64,000 bases of DNA from Anthoceros angustus (Eukaryota; Streptophyta; Anthocerotopsida; Anthocerotales; Anthocerotaceae). A program made the translations under genes and the position numbers. Under the pieces are notes generated by a model that had not been told where the DNA came from, ran no database searches, and saw nothing but the letters and a program-made list of their open reading frames with translations. This document shows positions 1 to 8,429 of this stretch, piece by piece. The stretch spans positions 372,001 through 436,000 of the forward strand of contig VJWM01000108.1 of NCBI GenBank assembly GCA_010909165.1, in the 5' to 3' direction. Each line of letters begins with the position of its first letter. Positions within the stretch are counted from its first letter, which is position 1.

Positions 1-3000
1 GTGTAATGCTCAATAGTAGGTTTGATGCCATGCTGTTCAGCCATTGAATCAAAGTTCTTGCGACCCTCACGGACCAGTCCCCCATGACTGCATGCTGCTA
101 GAAGGGAGGTGAAAGTAGCACCATCAGGCTGAATACCGGCAACTAACATCTCCTCAAAACAAGCTAGTGCTCTCTGACCATCATCACAAGTACCATACCC
201 AGATATCAGGGCATTCCATGTCACCGCATTCTTTGTGTTCATGGTGTCAAAAACCTGACGTGCATCGTTCATTTCACCACATTTTGCATACATGTCCACC
301 AGGCAGGTACCCAACACTACGTTATCGAGCAGTCCTCGTCCGACAATCTGTGAGTGCAGCTGCCTGCCCTTCTGTAAGGCACCAGTGCTTCCACAGGCCC
401 TCAGAAGGCATGCAAAAGTAACATGGTTAGCTAAAAGCAAGCCCTCCTGCTCCATTTGTCCATACACAACAAGCGCCTCATGTCCGAGCCCTTGCTGTGC
501 ATACCCAGCAATCAGGGTGGTCCATGTCACCACATTCTTTGTGGCCAAGCTGTCAAAAACCTGGCGGGCATCTTTCAGTTCACCACATTTTGCATACATA
601 TCCACCAGGCAGCTGCCCACCACGACGTCAGCCAGCAGTCCTCTTTCGACAATCTGTGAGTGCAGCTGCCTGCCCTTCTGTATGGCACCGGTGCTTCCAC
701 AGGCCTTAAGAAGGCAAGCAAAAGTAACATGGTCAGCCAGAATAAGGCCTGACTCCTCCATTTGTCCATACACAAACAGTGCCTCTTGGCCGAATCCCTG
801 CTTTGCATACCCAGCAATCAGAGCAGTCCATGTCACCACATTCTTTGTGGACAAACTGTCAAATACCTGGCGTGCATCCTTCAGTTCACCACATTTTGCA
901 TACATGTCCACCAAGCAGGTGCCCACTACTACGTCATCCAGCAGTCCTCTTCAACTACCAGTGAGTGCAGCTGCCTGCCCTTCTGTAAGGCACCAGTGCT
1001 TCCACAGGCCTTCAGAAGGCAAGCAAAAGTAACATGGTCAGCCAAATGAGGCCCTCCTCCTCCATTTGTCCATACACAACAAGCGCCTCTTGGCGAGTCC
1101 TTGCTGTGCATACCCAGCAATCAGGGTCCATGTCACCACATCCTTTGTGGCCAAGCTGTCAAAAACCTGGCGTGCATCTTCCAGTTCACCACATTTTGCA
1201 TACATGTCCACCAGGCAGTTGCCCACCACGTGTCATCCAGCAGTCCTCTTTCACAATCTGTGAGTGCAGCTGCCTGCCCTTCTGTAAGGCACCAGTGCTT
1301 GCACAGGCCTTCAGAAGGCAAAAGTAACATGTCAGCCAAATGAGGCCCGCCTCCTCCATTTGTCCATACACAACAAGCGCCTCTTGGCGAGTCCTTGCTG
1401 TGCATACCCAGCAATCAGGGCATCCATGTCACCACATCCTTTGTGGCATGCTGTCAAAAACCTGGCGTGCATCTTCCAGTTCACCACATTTTGCATACAT
1501 GTCCACCAGGCAGGAGCCCACCTCTACTTCATCCAGCAGTCCTCTTTTGACAATCTGGGAGTGCAGCTGTCTGCCCTTCTGTAAGGCACCGGTGCTTCCA
1601 CAGGCCTTCAGAAGGCAAGCAAAAGTGACATGGTTAGCCAAAAGGAGTCCTTCCTGCTCCATTTGTCCATACACAACAAGCGCCTCATGTCCGAGCCCTT
1701 GCTGCACATAACCTGCAATCAGGGCAGTCCATGTTACCACATCCTTTGTGGCCAAGCTGTCAAAAACCTGGCGTGCATCTTTCAGTTCACCACATTTTGC
1801 ATACATATCCACCAGGCAGTTGCCCAACAAAACACCATCCAGCAGTCCTCTTCAACAATCTGTGAGTGCAGCTGCCTGCCCTTCTGTAAGGCACCAGTGC
1901 TTGCACAGGCCTTCAGAAGGCAAGCAAAAGTAACATGGTTAGCCAAAATCAGGCCCTCCTGCTCCATTTGTCCATACAGACAAGTGCCTCATGTCCGAGC
2001 CCTTGCTGCATACCCAGCTATCAGGGCATTCCATGTCACCACATTCTTTGTGGCCATGCTGTCAAAAACCTGGCGTGCATCTTCAGTTCACCACATTTTG
2101 CATACCCAGATATCAGGGCATTCCATGTCACCACATCCTTTGTGGCCAAGCTGTCAAAAACCTGGCGTGCATCTTTCAGTTCACCACATTTTGCATACAT
2201 ATCCACCAGGCAGTTGCCCAACAAAACACCATCCAGCAGTCCTCTTTCAACAATCTGTGAGTGCAGCTGCCTGCCCTTCTGTGAGGCACCAGTGCTTGCA
2301 CAGGCCTTCAGAAGACAAGTAAAAGTGACTTGGTTAGCCAAAACCAGGCCCTCCTGCTCCATTTGTCCATACAGGACAAGTGCCTCATGTACGAGCCCTT
2401 GCTGGGCATATCCAGCTATCAGGACATTCCATGTCACCACATTCTTTCTGTCCATGCTGTCAAAAATCTGGCGTGCATCTTCCAGTTCACCACATTTCGT
2501 ATACGCAGATATCAGGGCATTCCATGTCACCACATCCTTTGTGGCCAAGCTGTCAAAGGCCTGGCGTGCATCTTTCAGTTCGCCACATTTTGCATACATG
2601 GTCACCAGGGAGTTGCCAACAAATAAGGCAAGAGGACTGCCACTGTGCAACACATCATAGTGCACTTTTCTGCCAGATTCCAAGTCCGCAGCAAATGCAC
2701 AAGCTTGAAGGGCAGCCACAAAGACGTGAGCATCCGCCTTCACCCCTGACCTGCGCATCTTATGGTACAGCTGTATGGCTTCATTAGGTTTCCCATGCTT
2801 AGCATGTGCAGAGATTATGGAAAACCACATGAAGGCATTTGGTTTGCCAACCCTGGTGAACACATCCATGGCCTCCTGCAGCCTACCTCCAGATGCATAC
2901 ATGCGCAGGATATGGTTCCCCAAGTATGCATCCAACTCGTACCCAAGTCTCATAATGAGGTCATGAACTCGTCGCCCCACAACCAGATCCTTCTTTGCTG

Positions 3001-3610
3001 TACACAGTTTCAGCAAAGTGCAAAACAGAGACTGAGATATAACTGAGTCTGTCTCCGCCAGAGATTCCAGGGCACCAACGGCCTCAGAAAGCTTCCCCTG
3101 CTGACATAAATTGCTCAGAGTTACAGCCGTAACGACGCCCATTTCCGAACCTGCAAGCCTGCCAGGTTCAGGCTTATCCGGAGAGCTGGACTTGGAAGGA
3201 GAGGCACCATGACCCATCTGCATATCCAAGGAAACGAGCTGCTCATCAACCCAAGCTGGCTTAAACATGTCGTTTAACCACAGGACCTCGCCGGACCCCT
3301 TACGCCGAAAGTCCGGCGAATGGGAGCTCCTCTTACCTCGTCTGTTGTCCCACCACATAGTAGGGTCCAGAAAAAGTTGTTGCCACAAGAGCTCCTGCTG
3401 CTGGCAACGGCCATGGCTGGAAAACCCGTCCCGACCCACACATTCTCTCGGAAGCGGAAGTGCTGGGCTCTTTAGACTGCTGCATCTGGAGGCTTTGTTT
3501 GCCAGGAGATGACTCCCTAAGGTGAGGTGAGCGGGGGCTCCTGGTAGAATCCCTGGATACACACCAATTTGTTGGGTCCACAACGGGTCCGGATGCCATA
3601 CTGAGGCCAT
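1..3610 (-). CDS. PPR-A: DYW-class PLS pentatricopeptide gene, 3' truncated by window edge and frameshifted
   Basis: This would be an organellar RNA-editing factor that binds transcripts through PPR repeats. The frame is open from an ATG at 3,610 to about 2,085. It encodes a roughly 70-residue leader, an OSB-like PDF block (residues 73-121: WWDNR, then PDFR, then KPAWV), a linker, and P-L-S PPR modules with signatures such as VDMYAKCGELKDARQVF and VVTWNALI. Below about 2,085 the same modules continue to position 1 in all three minus frames, broken by roughly ten 1-2 nt indels. At 1-160 the reading enters the last PPR before the E domain (ACSHGGLVREG), so the E and DYW domains lie outside the window. 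The frameshifts may be true decay or consensus errors, because they sit in near-identical repeats and often look like a dropped base in a short run (tttcag versus ttcag). The PPR assignment is certain; whether the gene works is not. Confidence 0.85.
358..2570 (-). repeat. Tandem ~303-bp PPR modules (101-codon P-L-S units)
   Basis: The string agctgcctgcccttctgt and its variants recurs at 358, 664, 969, 1268, 1565, 1870 and 2265. Spacings are 306, 305, 299, 297, 305 and 395 bp around a 303-bp (101-codon) module. Neighbouring units look more than 90% identical by eye. The 395-bp interval holds one extra unit of about 92 bp, the size of a 31-residue S-type PPR. Such homogeneity implies recent unequal exchange or gene conversion, and it makes the stretch prone to assembly error. 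Confidence 0.9.
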
Positions 3611-4177
3611 CGTTCAGGGACTGTTGTTGGATAATGCGGATAACAACAGAGTACCTATGTATGCATGGTTGGCGTTCCCATATGCCGTTCCCATCAAGAC
3701 CAAGAGTACGGCTTTCCAGCTTCGCCATCTCGCCTGAGACGAGACATCCACCGTGATGACGAACGTCCGCTGAGACATCCACCATGCATCAACATATCCA
3801 CCCCATGCCTACTCGCCGAAGCTCCAGATCTAAATCTTCAGACCTCTAAAATCAAGAGGCTCCCTACCACAATCCATCGAACGAGGATAAGTAGCCATAC
3901 CAACCCAGGTAGCTATCCAAGCAACAGAACCAACGACCCATGTAAGAACGTGCAAAATTGAAAGGTCTCAAAACAAAATATTATGCCCCAAAGTATGTAC
4001 TCCGGTGCCGGGATTTCAACCCACCTTACCCGGATAGGAGGTAACATTCCTAGCAGGCAACAACAACAACCACATTTGTATTCATGGCCACTAAGGGTGG
4101 AAGAATCATTATGGACAGAAATTATATAGCTGAAAAGTGATAAGAGAAAGATATATACATACGTCCCAACTAGATAG

Positions 4178-4379
4178 ATTGAAACAATGATGAAGGAAGT
4201 AATGCAAAACGAAGTCAGGAAAATAACCAAATCAATCAATCAATTGTCTAAAAAACTACGCAGTCAAGAATTAAAAAGATTGAAACTATGATGGAAAAAG
4301 TAATGCAACACGAAGTCACAGAAATAACTAAATCAATCAATCAATTTTCTAAATAACTACGCAATCAAGAATTGAAAAC
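4178..4379. repeat. 101-bp direct tandem duplication
   Basis: Two adjacent copies (4,178-4,278 and 4,279-4,379) both start with gattgaaac and share aaatcaatcaatcaatt and actacgcaatcaagaatt-like strings. They differ by scattered substitutions, so this duplication is older than the 53-bp one downstream. Confidence 0.85.
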
Positions 4380-4579
4380 AATCAACTTATCTCCATGGGG
4401 AAAGGCTACGAACAGCTTAAATATAGGTCTTGTTTTTTCTTATGTTGCCATTGCAATAGTGTAAGATCTTCTTGTTTGTCGTACAAATTGATATCGCTAC
4501 AAATTGAGATCGTATAATATGTATCTAGTCGTACGAATTGTTGTTAAAAATATCTTGTATGGAAGTATATAAACGTATC

Positions 4580-4688
4580 TAAAATAATCAAGTGCTATAT
4601 TTATAGACATAAAATAGTCAAGTATAATATTTATACACCCAAAATAATCAAGTACAATATTTATACATCTAAAATAATCAAGTACGAG
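4580..4688. repeat. 30-bp minisatellite, ~3.6 copies
   Basis: The unit is taaaataatcaagt followed by a 16-bp AT-rich part. Copies start at 4,580, 4,610, 4,640 and 4,670 (partial). It is AT-rich and non-coding. Confidence 0.85.
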
Positions 4689-4741
4689 AGGAAAATGACG
4701 AGTGGATGAAAAACACGGTGCCATATTGGCGACCGACGAAC

Positions 4742-4847
4742 GATGTTTCATAGTGTCGACGAGAAAAAATAAAATGTTGGCTGAAAGAATACAAGATGTT
4801 TCATAGTGTCGACGAGAAAAAATAAAATGTTGGCTGAAAGAATACAA
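4742..4847. repeat. 53-bp perfect tandem duplication
   Basis: The unit gatgtttcatagtgtcgacg... at 4,742-4,794 is repeated without change at 4,795-4,847. Perfect identity indicates a very recent duplication or an assembly artefact. Confidence 0.9.
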
Positions 4848-5069
4848 AGTGCCCGGAATGGGACACTTGAAGAAAGACATGAGAGAAGACATGAAGGACC
4901 AATACGGGTCAACGGAAATAAAATGGCAGCCCACTCCAAGGACCCTATGGATCGCAAGCGTTCGCTTTCGACCCGGTTCTAACCCATGTCGATATAATCA
5001 ATTGAACATCCTCCGGATAGAATCCAATGTGGTGATCAGTTGGTTAACGTAAGCACATAATGATTAGAG

Positions 5070-5100
5070 TTCAGTTCGGCTTCTGAGAAGCTGAACTGAA
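5070..5100. repeat. Hairpin, 14-bp arms
   Basis: The left arm ttcagttcggcttc and right arm gaagctgaactgaa pair at 13 of 14 positions around a 3-nt loop. It could be the end of a MITE or a chance palindrome; no transcript context is visible. Confidence 0.6.
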
Positions 5101-5286
5101 TTTTTGCAAAAAAACCCAAGGTTCGACGAACTATGAGGTTAAAATACGTAGTTTTACAGTGCACACGTTACATTTTGAACACTAATCCACTTCGTCTCGT
5201 ACAAATTTCTCGTTCTTACATCAGTGGTGGGTGGACTTAGGGTGGGCAGTTTCATGATGGGCGGGTTCACGGTGGGGTTCCCAAAA

Positions 5287-5313
5287 TTCAAGGAGCTTTG
5301 CGAGCTCCTTGAA
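5287..5313. repeat. Perfect 11-bp hairpin with 5-nt loop
   Basis: The arms ttcaaggagct and agctccttgaa flank ttgcg. It lies just before the direct repeats at 5,381-5,790. Confidence 0.65.
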
Positions 5314-5380
5314 CCCTAAGAACGTTCTAAAGCTCAAAGCTATTCCTGTGGCAGTGCATCTACGCAACCATGTTGTGCAA

Positions 5381-5790
5381 CTGATTCACACACGCGAAGA
5401 GATGCTTGCACATTTAGCCTCGAATACAATGGAATACGTGCCAAAAAAATGAAGGCCGCTTGCACATTTAGCCTCGAATACAATGGAATACGTGCCAAAA
5501 AAATGAAGACCTTAGTGGAGTCTCAAACGGGTAACTTGGGGTAATTTCTATCCAGTTCAATTCGATGGCCTGTCCGGGGGATCATGGTTTGTCATTTTCA
5601 ATTCGTTTGACACTGATTCACACACGCGAAGAGATGCTTGCACATTTAGTCTCGAATACAATGGAATACGTGCCAAAAAAATGAAGACCTTAGTTGGGTC
5701 TCAAACGAGTAACTTGGGGTAATTTCTATCAAGTTCAATTCGATGGCCTGTTCGGGGAATCATGGTTTGTCATTTTCAATTCGTTTGACA
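5381..5790. repeat. Direct repeats of ~232 and ~65 bp
   Basis: The block beginning ctgattcacacacgcgaaga at 5,381 recurs at 5,613, continuing through aatggaatacgtgcc and ggtaacttggggtaatttct. Inside the first copy an extra duplication of about 65 bp (tgcacatttagcctcgaata...) is present at 5,408 and 5,459. No coding potential was seen. Confidence 0.8.
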
Positions 5791-6329
5791 ATTCAATTCA
5801 ATCTCGCAACTGAACTATTCAAGTTGGAGTTGAACTGTCTAGTTGGCACACGGTTGGTGTAACTGAATTATGAAACTGAACGAGCGTCACTTCGGGGGGA
5901 ACTACCAGTTCATTGGGGTCCGAAACAAAACCAAAACTTTGCGGGATGTGTATGGCATTACGGCCCCGGTATGCCATGCGCTTGAACTCACCAATGTATT
6001 GAAGCAATTGCCATTGAACCCTCTCATTTCAAACACAAGTCTATTTCTTTTTTTTTTTCAGTATATTTTGTAGCGATCCAAGGCTTTAATAGATAAAATA
6101 TTAACACTAATCTCGATCTAGATTTGGGAATGAGGTTTCAACATACATAACCAAACCTAGGAGAAAAACAGTGTTTTTGTACAAGGGGCATTCTCATACT
6201 ACATATGTACTCAGTCTATGTCGCAAAGAGTTTCGATCTTTTTGACCCACAATTTTCTATCTTACGAATTGCATATTTGTAGTTCATTCTAGAGTTTTTT
6301 TTTCTGCCATTTAGATCAAAAAAGTCATT

Positions 6330-6863
6330 TCATAATTTAGTAATTCTCTTTGCCAACAAGTCTGTCACCAGGGCCAATTCCCGTCCAAATGTTGCACACC
6401 TATTCAATAATGCCTTTGCTCTATCAACCTCATTGTGTCGGAGCTCAAACTTGATGTAGTGTCCCCATCGGTACCCATGGTGGTCTGGCTCCAACATCAT
6501 CCACCTCTCAAAAATGTCTCTGGCACCAACAATGTTACCCAACATCTCCTCCATGTGGATGTACTCGTGCCACAAGTAGTTTATCCTAAGCAAAGACACA
6601 GCTCGGCACCAGACATCCCTGGCGTGGTTGAAGAACCCATTCTTCATCTCCATCTTTGCATATTGGAACCATAGTATATCGTTTTGGTAGTCCACCTCCA
6701 ATGCCCTCTCCCAAATCCACCTAGCGCGGGTGAAGTTGTGTTGCTCCTCCTCCCATTCCGCATACTCAACCCACATGCTCAAATTCCATGGCCCCTGTTG
6801 AATTTGGTCCTCAAACTTCTTCCTGTGCGACCGAACGTATTCTGCTTGCGACTTTGACAACAT
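6330..6863 (-). CDS. Truncated Crooked-neck/CLF1-like HAT-repeat protein (177 aa)
   Basis: The predicted 177-residue protein resembles the N-terminal HAT (half-a-TPR) repeats of Crooked neck/Clf1, a scaffold of the spliceosomal NineTeen complex. Diagnostic stretches are KKFEDQI near residue 15, RARWIWERALEVDY, AKMEMKNGFFNHARDVW, YIHMEEMLGN and GARDIFERW. Family members are about 680-700 residues with a dozen or more HAT repeats, so only the first third is present. The frame is a single open exon from an ATG at 6,863. A fixed C-terminal extension (LALVTDLLAKRITKL) replaces the rest. It is probably a partial duplicate or retrocopy fragment. Because the frame is intact, a retained truncated product is possible. 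No neighbouring gene suggests a function. Confidence 0.75.
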   Translation of the reverse strand: MLSKSQAEYVRSHRKKFEDQIQQGPWNLSMWVEYAEWEEEQHNFTRARWIWERALEVDYQNDILWFQYAKMEMKNGFFNHARDVWCRAVSLLRINYLWHEYIHMEEMLGNIVGARDIFERWMMLEPDHHGYRWGHYIKFELRHNEVDRAKALLNRCATFGRELALVTDLLAKRITKL

Positions 6864-8429
6864 GGTTGTGGCTGCCGCAACTTCTCTAAGGTTTGAGGGA
6901 GGGTTTTTAATCCTAAATTTACTCCTATGATTTCACAAAGTACTAAAAAATAGAGAATTCAAGAGATGAAAATAAAATCCATCTATTATATTGTAGCTCA
7001 ATTTATGACTCTTGGGCCCAACTACGTGTTTACTCCACCTCAGATTACGACACAAAGCCCTCACTCGCACCCCACGTCCTCTTGCTGCTGCTCTTTATTG
7101 TTCAAAGGGTGCGTACGCTCACTAGACTATGGGTGTGGGCATTGCAACATTCACAATATCATAAAGCTTGGCTACAAAAGGCCCTTCTAGTTGCTGAGAT
7201 TTATCATTAGAATGTTAAAATGCTTTCACCCTAACAAGCTCCCTCAATCCGAAAGCATACCCTGTTGATAATCATCTTTTACTTCTACGAACTAGCTCTT
7301 TTATATACAACAGCTGATTTCGAACATGGCAGTCACTATAAGTAAAGGCAGGACTCTATGCAACCACATTCTTCTCTTGAACTTCCCCGTTTGGTAGTCT
7401 CTTTCTCTAGAAGATGCAACGTCTACCTATGAGTTGTCTCCGAACTCGGAAGTTACTATATACATCCTAGGACTCTATGCAAACCACATATCATCTCTTG
7501 GACATCCTCTTTGAGCAGTCTCTTTTTGCATACGAGTGATCTAGCACATTCCTAGTCCAAAATACTTTTAGACTAGGTACCTTCTTTCTTTTTCATCAGA
7601 ATTTGAAGGCTTTATAGTAAGGGATGTGATGCTAATCACATATTCGCACTTGATCGTTTCATAATACCGGCACACTTGGCTTTCTATTTAGCATTACACT
7701 AGAGTAAAATCTAGAAAGATAAAATTTATTTACATTTGATTTTATCTTAAAAAATATTTTTAATATTATAATACGTGTTGGGATGTGCATAGTAACTACG
7801 TCCGTAGTCACGGGATGTACCTGTAGTCACAGGATCCGCAAGCTGCATCGGTGCACGTGTTGTGCAGGCTCATGAGCTGCGGTGGCACCAGTATAGGGTG
7901 ATTCGCATTAATTAATTAAAATTAATTAAAATTAAATGAGTATACTTAAATGAGTATACTTAAAATGAGTATACTTAAAAATGAGTATACTTAAAATGTT
8001 GAATATATAAAAATTTATGAGTTTAAGATGCCAAAAATAAGGAAACTAGGGTTTGTGTGGAAAATTAGAGCCTGTTTAGGGGAGGTCTATACATATCCAT
8101 TAGTTTTATATATATGCTTATATATTTTAATAAATATTGAAAATTGATAAAATTATTTTTCGTAAATATTAAAATTTCGAAAATATAAATATCTTTGTTG
8201 AACCCTATGTTTTTCAAAAAATAATTATTTCGACATTATCCTGTTGAATCACCCCTCGGGGTAGAGTATAGTCGTAATCGTTAAAATCTCTAACTCAGGT
8301 TTTAGGTACGTCGGATTTCATATTCATGTTGGCACGCGAAAAATCTCGGAGACCTTGAATTCAATCTTGAAGACTGGAAGCTCGCGCCGGAGTGGTGTCG
8401 ATGTCGTAGGTCCCGATTCCCCTAGAGGA
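6864..8429. other. Intergenic, AT-rich, with diverged repeats
   Basis: No gene is recognised. A diverged direct repeat of about 115 bp is seen near 7,320-7,400 and 7,440-7,510 (shared: aggactctatgcaa, ccacat, tctcttgga). Four copies of a 15-17 bp unit (atgagtatacttaaa) lie at 7,934-7,998. The last few hundred bases should include the PPR-B promoter. Confidence 0.55.
7934..7998. repeat. Short tandem repeat atgagtatacttaaa x4
   Basis: Four consecutive copies differ only in the length of the A run. Confidence 0.85.

Larger units (their letters stand above)
3611..6329. other. AT-rich intergenic spacer with short tandem duplications
   Basis: I see no convincing gene here. The spacer contains several local direct duplications and two hairpins, listed separately. 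Short open frames, such as the hydrophobic one at 3,913-4,239, have no domain and run through low-complexity AT-rich DNA. The stretch just above 3,610 would hold the PPR-A promoter and 5' UTR. Confidence 0.6.

Noticed and set aside
3913-4239. 108-codon minus-strand frame with several hydrophobic stretches
   Set aside because: It is AT-rich, overlaps the 101-bp tandem duplication, has no homologous look and no gene context. The hydrophobicity follows from T-rich codons.
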